Shown: in pieces, positions 26,903 to 36,000 of the stretch | Position numbering within the stretch: position 1 is the stretch's first letter | Layout: every line of letters begins with the position of its first letter | Assembly: GCF_902833645.1 (NCBI RefSeq) | Contig: NZ_CADFGE010000008.1 | Location: 186,001 to 250,000 of the forward strand | Direction of reading: 5' to 3' | DNA: 64,000 bases | DNA from: Paraburkholderia fungorum | GTDB lineage: Bacteria; Pseudomonadota; Gammaproteobacteria; Burkholderiales; Burkholderiaceae | Made by a program: the position numbers and the translations under genes | The notes under the pieces: model-generated | Databases searched by the model: none | Told to the model about the DNA's origin: nothing | What the model saw: only the letters and a program-made list of their open reading frames with translations

Positions 26903-26925
26903 GGTCCAACGGACCCGCTGGGTCC
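26903..26925. other. Mutually exclusive hairpins before the ACS transporter gene
   Basis: GGTCC at 26903, GGACC at 26911 and GGTCC at 26921 allow two alternative stems: GGTCC-AAC-GGACC (26903-26915) or GGACCC-GCT-GGGTCC (26911-26925). They lie 20-45 bp upstream of the transporter start in its leader. A regulatory function is speculative. Confidence 0.3.
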
Positions 26926-27077
26926 GGCGTCTTGATGCGCCGCGTTGTCTGTTTTCTATGGGAACGGAACGGCATGCGGCGCTATAGGTACGCCGCTCGC
27001 CATGGTGAATTGCGCGTGGCTCGAACGGCCACGCGCGTACTGCGTTTTTTATTACTGCTGCTTACCGTAACTGCTGT

Positions 27078-27314
27078 TCAGGCAGCCAGTGAATGTGCCT
27101 GTGCGCCTTGCAGCGAAACGTCAACCACGCCTTCACGTGCGTGCCGCATCGCTTCAAGCAGTGTCAAGTGATCGCCGATATGGTTGGCCAGCAACAGGAT
27201 CAGTTGCGCATTCGCCGACTGACTCTGCGCGTCGTCCAGATCGCGATGCATGTCGATCAGCGCCTCGTAGAAATCGTCGGGGCGGGCGAGATTGGGTTGC
27301 GTGTTCAATGCCAT
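27078..27314 (-). CDS. DUF2783-family small protein
   Basis: 78 aa with AGGAGA 6 bp upstream of ATG. The family pattern is clear: LARPDDFYEALIDMHRDLDDAQSQSANAQLILLLANHIGD. DUF2783 proteins are short, helical and regularly sit next to FAD monooxygenase genes, as here (49 bp). Their role is unknown; an accessory role to the monooxygenase is inferred from the constant pairing. Confidence 0.85.
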   Translation of the reverse strand: MALNTQPNLARPDDFYEALIDMHRDLDDAQSQSANAQLILLLANHIGDHLTLLEAMRHAREGVVDVSLQGAQAHSLAA

Positions 27315-27363
27315 GACTGTCTCCTGCTATTTTCTTTTGCCGATGCGCTGCGTGCGCCCCGCT

Positions 27364-29064
27364 TCAGGCCGTGCCTTCCACGCACAATGCCCGCTTCAAT
27401 GCGCCGTGTACAAAACTCACATCGAGTTGCCGACGACGCGCGCAAACGTGTTGATCGGGGCGGATCAGATAGAACGTGCCGGGTTGGCCGTCATAACGTG
27501 CGGCGACAAGCCCATCGACGTCATGCACCACCTTGACATCCGAAGCCAACGCGACCTGCGCATCGCCACTCGTCACCACGACGAGCTTCAGCGGAACCGG
27601 CCCGCTTCGCAATGCGTCCAGCGCAGCTTGCGTCGACTGATCCATGCCTTGCGGGCCACAGAACAGCACGCCCGTAAATTGCTGGCCGAGTTGCTGTAAC
27701 AGCCATGCAGGTTGCCCGTCTGCGTGGACCGGTGCATCGACGCACGATGCGCCCGGCACCATCGCACCTTCAAAGCTTTCGCTATCCGGTGTATTCAGCG
27801 GAGAATCACGCAGCACCGCCGGCACGGACAGTCGCCCGCTATTCGTCAACTGCCGCGCGAACGGATGATGCCGTGCGAGCTTCAGCACCGCATCGCGGAA
27901 CACGCGGCTCACGGGGCTCTTCGGCGTGATGAAATCGGTCGAGCGCGTGGAATTACGGATGTTTTCATCCGCGGCGAATTCGCGCTCGCTTGCATAGGTG
28001 TCGAGTAGCGTATCGGACGCTTTACCGTCGAGCACCATCGCCAGTTTCCATGCGAGGTTCTCCGCATCCTGCACGCCGCTATTCGCGCCGCGCGCGCCGA
28101 ACGGCGACACGCCATGCGCGGAATCACCCGCGAACAACACGTTGCCGTGCCGAAACCGGTCCATGCGCAAACACGAAAACGTATAGACGCTGACCCATTC
28201 CAGCTCGAACTTCGCATCCGGTCCGAGCAACGCGCGCACACGCGGAATCACCCGCTCCGGCGTTTTCTCAAGCACCGGATCGGCGTCCCAGCCCAACTGA
28301 AAATCGATTCGCCACACGTTGTCCGGCTGACGATGCAACAGCACCGATTGATTCGGATGGAATGGCGGATCGAACCAGAACCAGCGTTCAGTCGGAAACT
28401 CCGCTTCCATCTTCACGTCGGCGATCAGAAAACGGTCCTTGAAGGTGACACCCTTGCTGTCGAGTCCCATCAGATTACGCATCGGACTGCGCGAACCGTC
28501 GGCGGCCACCACATAGCGGCCGCATAACGGGTACTGGCCATCAGGTGTGTCGATCGTCAGCGTTACGCTGGCGTCCTGCGTACCTGGCGTGCCGCTCTGC
28601 TGCACGCCGACCACCTTGCTCTTCCAGCGAATCTCGAGATTCGGCATCTCCTGCGCGCGTTCGAGCAGAAAGCCTTCGACGTAGTACTGCTGCAGATTGA
28701 TGAACGCGGGCCGATGGTGACCCGCCTCCGGCTGCAGATTGAACGTGTACACCAGTTCATCTTCCAGGAACACCTTGCCGACATTCCAGCTAATGCCCTT
28801 GTCCACCATGCGCTGCCCGCAGCCGAGCCGGTCGAAGATATCGAGCGACCGCTTCGAAAAGCAGATCGCCCGCGAACCGGTGGACAACGAGCAATCGTCG
28901 TCGACCAGCACGACCGGCACGCCCTGCTGCGCGATATCGATCGCGGTAGCGAGGCCTACCGGCCCCGCGCCGACCACAATCACGGGATAACGCGCCTGCT
29001 CCGCGCCGCTTTGCTCGCGGCACGGCCGATACTCGAACGACAGCGTCTGGTAGTTGATGCTCAT
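27364..29064 (-). CDS. FAD-dependent aromatic monooxygenase (MhpA-like)
   Basis: 566 aa, usual length for class A flavoprotein hydroxylases of the MhpA group. The FAD dinucleotide fold is VIVVGAGPVGLATAIDIAQQGVPVVLVD; YVVAADGSRSPMRN and VLFAGDSAHGVSPFGARGANSGVQDAENLAWKLA are the DG and GD motifs; a thioredoxin-like C-terminal part follows. It would use NAD(P)H and oxygen to hydroxylate a phenolic or related ring. The neighbours (MBL protein, DUF2783, ACS transporter) form an operon. The substrate cannot be told from sequence. Confidence 0.88.
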   Translation of the reverse strand: MSINYQTLSFEYRPCREQSGAEQARYPVIVVGAGPVGLATAIDIAQQGVPVVLVDDDCSLSTGSRAICFSKRSLDIFDRLGCGQRMVDKGISWNVGKVFLEDELVYTFNLQPEAGHHRPAFINLQQYYVEGFLLERAQEMPNLEIRWKSKVVGVQQSGTPGTQDASVTLTIDTPDGQYPLCGRYVVAADGSRSPMRNLMGLDSKGVTFKDRFLIADVKMEAEFPTERWFWFDPPFHPNQSVLLHRQPDNVWRIDFQLGWDADPVLEKTPERVIPRVRALLGPDAKFELEWVSVYTFSCLRMDRFRHGNVLFAGDSAHGVSPFGARGANSGVQDAENLAWKLAMVLDGKASDTLLDTYASEREFAADENIRNSTRSTDFITPKSPVSRVFRDAVLKLARHHPFARQLTNSGRLSVPAVLRDSPLNTPDSESFEGAMVPGASCVDAPVHADGQPAWLLQQLGQQFTGVLFCGPQGMDQSTQAALDALRSGPVPLKLVVVTSGDAQVALASDVKVVHDVDGLVAARYDGQPGTFYLIRPDQHVCARRRQLDVSFVHGALKRALCVEGTA

Positions 29065-29134
29065 CTTGTGTCTCCGTCCTTCTCTGCTCTGCTTGACGCG
29101 TTCCGGCGTTTCTATGCGGTGGTCAGATTTTCAA

Positions 29135-30094
29135 TCAGGCTTGCAGCGCGTCCCACATTTCCTTGTCGCGTTGCGCGGTCCAGATGCGCGGATGCGTGAT
29201 GCCGCTCGCTTCGTCGAACGCACGCGAAACGTCGAACGGCAGGCAATGCTCATAGATGAACACGTGGCCGAACTTCGGGTCCATTGCCTTGCGCGTATGC
29301 GCCATTGCGGCTTTCAGATCGAGCTTCTGTTCGACGGCTTCGCGGCCTTGCTGGAGCAGCGTGGTCACGAAGTCTTTCGTGTAATCGAGGCCCTTGTTGA
29401 CGTCTTCCGGCGTGGTCAATGCAGGACCGCGGCCCGGCACCAGTTTCTCGGCCTTCAGCGCGCGCAGCGCTTCGAGCGTGGCCGGCCATTGTTCCAGTTG
29501 AGCGTCGCCGCAATAGCAGGCTGCGTCGTATTCAACCAGGTCGCCGGAGAACAGCACCTTCTGCGACGGCAGCCACACCACCGTATCGCCCTTCGTATGA
29601 CCCGCGCCCAGATGCGCGATACGCACTTCCAGCTTGCCGAGGAACAGCGTCATTTCTTTTTCGAACACCAGCGTCGGCCACGTCAGGCCCGGCACGGTTT
29701 CGACGCCGGCGAACAGACGCGGGAAGCGTTCGATTTCCGACTTCATGTCCGCTTCGCCGCGCTCGACGATCATCTCGTAGGTGCCGCGGCTCGCGATCAC
29801 TTCCTGCGCACCCTCTTCGAAATACGCCGACGCACCCAGCACGCGCACCGCGTGGTAGTGCGACAGCACGACGTATTTGATCGGTTTGTCGGTGACGCTG
29901 CGAATCTTCGCGATGAGGTCTTGCGCCATGGCCGGCGTGGCGGTGGTGTCGACGATCAGCACGCCGTCGTCGCCGATGATCACGCCCGAGTTCGGATCGC
30001 CTTCAGCGGTGTACGCGTAAGCGTTCTCGGACAGCTTGGTCCACGTGACTTTCTTGACTTCCAGGTCGGCCTGGGATGCGAATGCCTTTGCCAT
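29135..30094 (-). CDS. MBL-fold hydrolase-like protein with altered metal motif
   Basis: 319 aa from the ATG at 30094 with GGGAGAC upstream. The metallo-beta-lactamase fold is seen in NSGVIIGDDGVLIVDTTATPAMAQDLI, the first motif LSHYHAVRVLGA, LGAGHTKGDTVVWLP (His) and VLFSGDLVEYDAACYCGD (Asp). The usual HxHxDH is HYHAVR, so the second-site Asp and His are absent. It is the first gene of the monooxygenase operon and is divergent from the IclR pair. It may hydrolyse a ring-cleavage or thioester intermediate; the reaction is unknown. Confidence 0.82.
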   Translation of the reverse strand: MAKAFASQADLEVKKVTWTKLSENAYAYTAEGDPNSGVIIGDDGVLIVDTTATPAMAQDLIAKIRSVTDKPIKYVVLSHYHAVRVLGASAYFEEGAQEVIASRGTYEMIVERGEADMKSEIERFPRLFAGVETVPGLTWPTLVFEKEMTLFLGKLEVRIAHLGAGHTKGDTVVWLPSQKVLFSGDLVEYDAACYCGDAQLEQWPATLEALRALKAEKLVPGRGPALTTPEDVNKGLDYTKDFVTTLLQQGREAVEQKLDLKAAMAHTRKAMDPKFGHVFIYEHCLPFDVSRAFDEASGITHPRIWTAQRDKEMWDALQA

Positions 30095-30262
30095 GCTTGT
30101 CTCCCTCAAAAGTGGAATGTGAGGCGAGACGGCCGGCTGCGCGTACGGATTTCAGATGCGCGGGCTGACGGTATTGGGGGTTGTCTCGCCCCGTTTTGAC
30201 TCTGTGACTGCACCGGTATGTCGGGGTGAATGCATCTTATGGCCGCGCCAGTTTATTTGTCA

Positions 30263-30282
30263 ATAGCGAAATGTATCGCTAT
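30263..30282. promoter_or_regulatory. Perfect 7-6-7 palindrome, putative IclR operator
   Basis: ATAGCGA and TCGCTAT are exact inverted arms separated by AATGTA. The site lies in the 285-bp region between the divergent MBL-protein and IclR genes, 98 bp upstream of the IclR start. IclR proteins usually bind palindromes of this kind near their own promoter; binding here is inferred. Confidence 0.5.
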
Positions 30283-30379
30283 ACGCAAATCTCAGAGCGT
30301 CTAAGATAAGGACAGGATGGCGCGGGCTTTCGCACGGGGCATCGGCTAACATGGACCCTTTTTACGGACGAGCGCGGGT

Positions 30380-31237
30380 GTGAGCACAGCAGCGAAATCG
30401 GCCGCCGGCAAGGGCGCGGGCGGCAGCGAGACGGCAGATGGCGGCAAGACGCAGCGCGGAATTCAGAGCGTCGAAGTGGGCGGCCGCGTGTTGCTGGCGC
30501 TCGCACAGGCGCGCAGCCCGCTCGCGTTGTCCGATCTTGCCGCCGCCGCGCAGATTGCGCCGGGGCAAGCGCACGCCTATCTGGTCAGCTTGAGCCGCTT
30601 AGGTCTGATCAAACGCGACGAATTGTCGGGCCGTTATGAACCTGGTCCACTGTCGTTGCGGCTTGGCTTGATGCATCTGGAGAATCAGCCGGCGTTTCGC
30701 GCCGCCGTGCCGCGCGTGGCGGCGTTAGCCGAGGCAATCGGGTTTAGCGTCGCGATCTGTATTGCGGGGCCGCAAGGGCCGACCATCGTCCGCTATGAAC
30801 ATGCGGGTTTTCCGCTGCATGTGAATCTGCACGTGGGCACGGTGATGTCGCTGCCGGCTACGTCGACGGGGCGCGTGTTTTGCGCCTATCTGCCGCGCGA
30901 AACGCTGGCGGCGATGTGGGCGAATCAGTCGGGCTCGCGCGATCGCGCCATGACGCCATCTGGCGACAACGCCGCGTTCGAGGCCGCCTTGAACGACATC
31001 CGCGCGCGCGGACTCGCATTCAGCGTTGACGCGCCGAGTCCGGGCATCAGCAGTTTGAGCGCGCCGGTGCTTGATGCCAGCGGCCACTTGTGCCTCGCGC
31101 TGACGGTGATCGGCTCGACGGGCGCGATCGACGTAGCCGCCGATGGTCCGACGGCTCGCGCACTGCTTGCCGCCGCTCATGACATCGCCGCCGAACTGGC
31201 GGCAGCGCCTTCTTTGCTAGCTTCATCCGCATCGTGA
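30380..31237 (+). CDS. IclR-family transcriptional regulator 1
   Basis: 285 aa from a GTG start. The winged helix is QRGIQSVEVGGRVLLALAQARSPLALSDLAAAAQIAPGQAHAYLVSLSRLGLIKRD, and the effector domain contains VATSTGRVFCAYL-like and GISSLSAPVLDASGHLCLALTVIG sequences typical of IclR. It is divergent from the MBL/monooxygenase operon and probably controls it. The second IclR gene starts inside its stop codon (GTGA), so both are made from one transcript. Confidence 0.9.
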   Translation: MSTAAKSAAGKGAGGSETADGGKTQRGIQSVEVGGRVLLALAQARSPLALSDLAAAAQIAPGQAHAYLVSLSRLGLIKRDELSGRYEPGPLSLRLGLMHLENQPAFRAAVPRVAALAEAIGFSVAICIAGPQGPTIVRYEHAGFPLHVNLHVGTVMSLPATSTGRVFCAYLPRETLAAMWANQSGSRDRAMTPSGDNAAFEAALNDIRARGLAFSVDAPSPGISSLSAPVLDASGHLCLALTVIGSTGAIDVAADGPTARALLAAAHDIAAELAAAPSLLASSAS

Positions 31238-32082
31238 CCGATTCGTTCGACACCTCATCCCCAGGCACCGGCGCTTCTGCTGCTTCTGCCTCCGCTTCCG
31301 CCGATGCAAAGCCGCAGCGCGGCATCCAGTCGCTCGACAGCACCGGCGAGTTGCTTGGCGCGCTGGTCGCAGCCGCACGGCCCCTAAGCTTGCGCGACCT
31401 TGCGGCCGCAGCCGGCATGCCGCCGGCTAAAGCGTTTCCGCATCTGGTGAGTCTGCTCAAGATCGGCTTGCTGAATCGCGATGCCGCGGGTTGCTTCGAA
31501 GCCGGGCCTTTAGCGCTGGAGCTTGGCTTGATCGGCTTGCAGCGTTTGTCGCCCACGCGGGAGGCCGAACCGGAAGTGGTCGAACTGGCGGCGTCGACGG
31601 GAATGAGTGTCGCGATGGCGGTGCTTGGGCCGCTCGGGCCGACCGTCGTGCGTCTAGAAGAATCAGCGCGGCCGCTGCATGTGAGCTTGCGAGTCGGCAC
31701 GGTGATGTCGCTGGTGAATACCGCTATCGGGCGCGTGTTTGCTGCTTACGTCGCGGACGATGTGCGCCACGGTCTGCTGGCGCAGGATCATTTGCGGCTG
31801 GCTGGGGCCGCGGCAGAACAGACAAAGGCCTACACCCAACGCCTCGCGCAAATCCGCGCGGACGGTATCGACACCGCACTGAGCCGGCCAGTGCCAGGCA
31901 TCGACACGCTGGCCGCGCCGGTGCTGGACCATACCGGCAGCATCTGCCTGGTGCTCGCGGTGATGGGGCCGAGCGGCAGCTTCGACAGCGAACTCGCGGG
32001 CGGCCCGGCGCAGACTTTGCGCGCCGCCACGCTAAGGCTGTCGCGGCGCTTTGGGTGGATGGCGGCGGCAGGCGAGGCCTGA
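31234..32082 (+). CDS. IclR-family transcriptional regulator 2
   Basis: 282 aa from a GTG that overlaps the stop of the first IclR gene by 4 bp. The layout is the same: QRGIQSLDSTGELLGALVAAARPLSLRDLAAAAGMPPAKAFPHLVSLLKIGLLNRD, then an IclR effector domain ending GIDTLAAPVLDHTGSICLVLAVMG. The two proteins are clear paralogues from tandem duplication (shared blocks around RGIQS, HVSLRVGTVMSL/HVNLHVGTVMSL). They may form a heteromeric regulator or answer two ligands. Confidence 0.9.
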   Translation: MTDSFDTSSPGTGASAASASASADAKPQRGIQSLDSTGELLGALVAAARPLSLRDLAAAAGMPPAKAFPHLVSLLKIGLLNRDAAGCFEAGPLALELGLIGLQRLSPTREAEPEVVELAASTGMSVAMAVLGPLGPTVVRLEESARPLHVSLRVGTVMSLVNTAIGRVFAAYVADDVRHGLLAQDHLRLAGAAAEQTKAYTQRLAQIRADGIDTALSRPVPGIDTLAAPVLDHTGSICLVLAVMGPSGSFDSELAGGPAQTLRAATLRLSRRFGWMAAAGEA

Positions 32083-32090
32083 AAACACGA

Positions 32091-34748
32091 TCACTTGCCG
32101 TCGGCGCTGGTACGTTGCGCTCTTCCCTTCCGATAGCGCCAGACCCCCACGCCGATCACACCCGCGGCGATCAGCAACACGATCAATGCCACAGGTTTCC
32201 TATTGCGCCCCGCATCGCGCTTCACGTTGCGCCAGGCCTGGGTGTAAGTGAACGTCGCCGCGGCCCGGAAATCCGGCGCCGGGCACAGCGTGCCGAACGG
32301 GCCGCCGAAATCCACGTAAGCGCCCTCTTTGACATAGCGCTGATAAAACGCGAGCGCGCGCGCCGGATCGTCGTTGTGCGTCCAGTCCGTGCCACGGCAA
32401 AGCACGGCGGCGAATGCCTGCGAACGCGGCGGCAAGCCGTCCGCCGCTTTGGCGATGTAGTCGGCGGCGATGTCGCGATAGTGAAAACGCACCAACGGTT
32501 TGCTCTCGCTGGCCGCGTAGCGGCGCTTCTCGTCGGCAGTCACGAACGGTCCGGCCAGATCCGCCTCGGCGCGCGCCGCCGGCGTATCCGGTGTCGCCGG
32601 CGCGCTGGCCGCACCGGCATTGGAAGCACCACTCCCCCGCGCGCCGATCACACCTGAACGCCCCGATCCGCCCGCGAATGCACCGTCGACGTCGTGATAA
32701 TCCGGTCCTTGCTCGTAACCCATCAACTCCATGCCGTACTGCTTCGCGAGCGTCGCCGCGTCGAACCAGCCATGCGCGCGGTTCGCACTCAACCATGCAT
32801 GCTGCGCCTCGTCCAGCGCGGCCGCATAGTCGCGCGCGAGCTTGCGAAGCTGCAATTGCTTGCGGGTCGTCTGGCCGCCTTCCCAACTAAAGATGCCGTA
32901 GCGCGGGTCGTTGTCGGCGGGGAAATACGGCAGTGCATCGTCGATCCGGCCATCGCGCACGAGACGGCGCGCGAGCAGGTAACGCAACGAATCGGCGGCG
33001 GTCTGGTGCAACGCATAGTAGGCGTCCGCACCCGCATTCGACGCCGGCATCGGAGGCACCGCCGATGCCGGGACGCGCGAGTCGACAAAGTGTTTCAGTT
33101 CGTCCGTGGTGAGCACGCGCTCGGCGATATAGGCCATGTCGCTGCCGTAGGCGACTTCGGAGACGGAGTCGTCGTCCAGTCCCGACTTGTCCTGTCGGGA
33201 TGCCGCGTCGAACAAATAGCCGAGCGCCTCAACATATTGGCCGCGCGACAGCGTCAACACCGCCTGCTCGCCTTTAATTAACAGTGCGCCAGCCGGTTCG
33301 ACGCTCGCATCGGCGGTTGGAAATGCTTTGGATGCCTGCGCATAGGCCTGCACAGCCGCTGCCGTGTCGCCGCGGCGCAAGGCCAGTTTTGCGCTCACCC
33401 AGCTTGCGAGCGCGCTGCGTTCACGCGCCGCCAGCGTACCGGCGAAATCGTAACGGCCGACTCGATACGCCAGCGCGGCGAGACGGTCGGCGCCCGCTAC
33501 ATGATCGATGCCCCGTTGCTGAATAGCCTCGACCAGCGACACCAACGCCGGATTGGATTTGATGCCCTTGTCGCCGCGAGCGGCATCGGCATAGCCAGTC
33601 GGGCCGTAACTGTTGTCGTAGCCGCCGTAGTATTCGAACGCGCTCGCCGGTTGATCGTTGACGATGTCGCCTTCACGCGCGAGCGCATACGCAACCAGCA
33701 AACGTTGCGCGAGCGGATCGTCGATCAGCGAGGCGACGCGCGCCTTCCCCTCCAGCGCCCACGCCGCGATAAAGCGCAGGGATTGCAGGCCGCTATTGCC
33801 ACCGCGTGCGGCCTGCTGCGCGTACAGGTTGATCGCCTGCTTGAGATCCGCCGGTGCGATCGCCGTCGCGCATGGCGTGCTGTTCAGGAAGCTGCGGTAG
33901 TCGCATTGCTTGCCGGTTCGTTTGTCCTGCAGATAGGTGAGCGCTTCATCGCCGAAACTGGCCACCGCCAGACCTTCGGGATCGGGGGCGCCGTTCGCTG
34001 CGAGCGTGCGCGGTTTTGCGTAAGCGGCCGGCAATGCGGCCTTGAGGGCAGCGCACGCGTCGCCGCTCTTGCAGTCGTCCGCCCGTGCCTGGGCGATCGC
34101 CGCGAGTTCGGTTGCCGCGGCCACCGTGCGTGGAGCGCCGGTTGCAGCAGGCAACGCGAGGACCGCGTCGAGCCGGGTGACCGCGCGGCCGAGCAGCGGT
34201 TCGCGGGCGGCGCAGGTGGACTGCGCGGCTATGGTGCCTGTTGCATGGGTCGCGGGCGAAGCGTCGGATGCGTCTGCATCCGTGGCGGCTGGATTTGCGC
34301 CGGATGCGGGCGCATCCGACGCCGCACTTGCCGCGCTCGTGCAGGCCGTCAGTGCGTGGCCGAAATCGACATCCGCGGCTGCGAAGAGCCGTTGCGCCTC
34401 GGGCACGCTCGCTCCCATTGCGTAGGCGGTGTCGCCATCCGCGGCCTTGGCCATCGCGGCCAGCGTGGCGATCTGTTCGGGCAAGAGGCCCGCCAACATC
34501 GCTTTGGCAGGATCGACCGGTTGCTGCCCCGCCGGAACGTGCACGGCCTCAGGCGCGAGCAGATGATCGGCAGGCGTCACGAGATGCGAAACCTCATACG
34601 CAAACGAATTGTTCGGCGTACCGGATAGCGTGCCCGCGCGATTGTCGAGCAATTGCAGCGGAAAAAACGGACCGCACGCGTGGACGATAACCGCGCCGGC
34701 CAGCAACGCAACCCCGCCACCGAGCGCAAGATATTTACGGTTCAACAT
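32091..34748 (-). CDS. Large envelope lipoprotein with C-terminal helix, unknown function
   Basis: 885 aa from the ATG at 34748. The N-terminus is a lipoprotein signal (GGGVALLAGAVIVHAC followed by GPFFP). The body is Ala-rich and helical, with TPR-like stretches such as WVSAKLALRRGDTAAAVQAYAQASKAFP and LALRR-type repeats. A hydrophobic helix (VALIVLLIAAGVIGVGVW) and basic tail close the protein, so it could be anchored at both ends. It overlaps the DUF3142 gene by 14 bp. No known family is assigned. Confidence 0.75.
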   Translation of the reverse strand: MLNRKYLALGGGVALLAGAVIVHACGPFFPLQLLDNRAGTLSGTPNNSFAYEVSHLVTPADHLLAPEAVHVPAGQQPVDPAKAMLAGLLPEQIATLAAMAKAADGDTAYAMGASVPEAQRLFAAADVDFGHALTACTSAASAASDAPASGANPAATDADASDASPATHATGTIAAQSTCAAREPLLGRAVTRLDAVLALPAATGAPRTVAAATELAAIAQARADDCKSGDACAALKAALPAAYAKPRTLAANGAPDPEGLAVASFGDEALTYLQDKRTGKQCDYRSFLNSTPCATAIAPADLKQAINLYAQQAARGGNSGLQSLRFIAAWALEGKARVASLIDDPLAQRLLVAYALAREGDIVNDQPASAFEYYGGYDNSYGPTGYADAARGDKGIKSNPALVSLVEAIQQRGIDHVAGADRLAALAYRVGRYDFAGTLAARERSALASWVSAKLALRRGDTAAAVQAYAQASKAFPTADASVEPAGALLIKGEQAVLTLSRGQYVEALGYLFDAASRQDKSGLDDDSVSEVAYGSDMAYIAERVLTTDELKHFVDSRVPASAVPPMPASNAGADAYYALHQTAADSLRYLLARRLVRDGRIDDALPYFPADNDPRYGIFSWEGGQTTRKQLQLRKLARDYAAALDEAQHAWLSANRAHGWFDAATLAKQYGMELMGYEQGPDYHDVDGAFAGGSGRSGVIGARGSGASNAGAASAPATPDTPAARAEADLAGPFVTADEKRRYAASESKPLVRFHYRDIAADYIAKAADGLPPRSQAFAAVLCRGTDWTHNDDPARALAFYQRYVKEGAYVDFGGPFGTLCPAPDFRAAATFTYTQAWRNVKRDAGRNRKPVALIVLLIAAGVIGVGVWRYRKGRAQRTSADGK

Positions 34749-36000
34749 GAACAGAGACCTTTTTGTTATCGACTTCGCCGCAGCGAAGCCAGCCGATATC
34801 GCGGCGCATACCGGCGCGCAGCAAACCGGGTTGAACGCGACGCAGCAGCATGCCGCGCGCGTCGTAGTCGAGGGCGTAGCCGTTGATACCATCGGCGGCT
34901 GCGCATGAGGCATCGGTGCGCACGGTCGCGGGCAACGGTGCGTCGGTGTTGCCGCCGCTGACGAGCGAGACGTCGAAGAGACCCGGCTGCTGCGCGCTTG
35001 GGCGCACGTCGGCGGCAACCGCGGAGGTCAGCGGCGCACGTGTGAGCACGGCACGCCAGGTAGCGAGACTCCATGCGCGTTCGTCGGCATCGGTGGGCAG
35101 ACGGAACCAGACGATGCCCTTGAGTCCCGGCAACGCATCGCGTTCGATCCGCGCGACAAAAGTGCTGAGCTGCTCGGGTTGCGCGACAAGTTCATACACG
35201 ACGCCTTGGGTCGAGCCGTTGGCGAGCAACATCGGCCGCTCGCTTTCGATGCCGGCCACGCGGCCGTCGTCGCCCCATGTCACGCGCGAGCCGTAAGTCG
35301 GCAACGCGACGCGCCACGGCCGCCGGGTGCGTGGCGCGAATTCGCGCAGCCATGCACGCGCCTGCACCGGATCGAACAGGCCACGCACCGGGTTCATGAC
35401 CGCGTGCACCTGCAGGATGGATTCGTCGGCTTGGGCCAGCAGCGCGTCGAGCGCCGGGCTGTCGAGCCAGGTGGGCAGCGCGGTGATCGTCAGTTTGACG
35501 GTGGGATCGAGTTGCGCGCGTAAAGCGGCGAGAAAGCGCGTATAGCCGGCGAGCCTGGACGTCGCGCAGTCGTGATCGATTTCAATCGCCGCGAGCGGGA
35601 TGCCATGCTGCTTCCAGTCCGCCGCCAGCTTGACGATGCGCGCGACCGGCAGCGTGTTCAGGTCGTCGAGTTGGCCGTCGATCCGGACGACCGCGCTTAC
35701 AGGCGCGTGGATCGCGGCGAGGGTCGTCCACTCGGGCGAGACGACGGTCCAATCATCCTTGCTGTCTTTCTCCGCGGCCAGCACATGCCACGTCTGCACG
35801 AAAGCGCGGCTTTGTTCGACCGCCGACGCAACGGACGGCGTCCATTTACGCTGCCAGAGATAAGCGTCGTTCGGCAACGGTGCGGGCGGCTTGCTGCAAG
35901 CGCCGACGAACGTCAGCGTCAGCGCCAGCAGCGACACGGCGCAAGCGGCGAGCGCGCCACGCACTCGCCGCCGCAACGGCGCTGCGCTGCCGTCATTCAT
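34735..36000 (-). CDS. DUF3142-family lipoprotein
   Basis: 421 aa from the ATG at 36000. The lipobox FVGAC after a hydrophobic signal predicts a lipid-anchored protein. The DUF3142 fold shows in AYLWQRKWTPSVASAVEQS, IPLAAIEIDHDCATSRLAGYTRFLAALR, LTITALPTWLDSP and GLKGIVWFRLPTDADERAWSL, which together look like a glycoside-hydrolase-type TIM barrel with acidic residues (EIDHD). Activity is unknown. It overlaps the genes on both sides, which indicates a tight three-gene operon. Confidence 0.85.
   Translation of the reverse strand: MNDGSAAPLRRRVRGALAACAVSLLALTLTFVGACSKPPAPLPNDAYLWQRKWTPSVASAVEQSRAFVQTWHVLAAEKDSKDDWTVVSPEWTTLAAIHAPVSAVVRIDGQLDDLNTLPVARIVKLAADWKQHGIPLAAIEIDHDCATSRLAGYTRFLAALRAQLDPTVKLTITALPTWLDSPALDALLAQADESILQVHAVMNPVRGLFDPVQARAWLREFAPRTRRPWRVALPTYGSRVTWGDDGRVAGIESERPMLLANGSTQGVVYELVAQPEQLSTFVARIERDALPGLKGIVWFRLPTDADERAWSLATWRAVLTRAPLTSAVAADVRPSAQQPGLFDVSLVSGGNTDAPLPATVRTDASCAAADGINGYALDYDARGMLLRRVQPGLLRAGMRRDIGWLRCGEVDNKKVSVHVEP

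Noticed and set aside
29054..30199. 381-aa open frame on the plus strand
   Set aside because: Antisense to the MBL-fold protein gene, which has good motifs and a ribosome site.
33501..34628. 375-aa open frame on the plus strand
   Set aside because: Antisense to the large lipoprotein gene of the DUF3142 operon; Arg/Cys-rich shadow.
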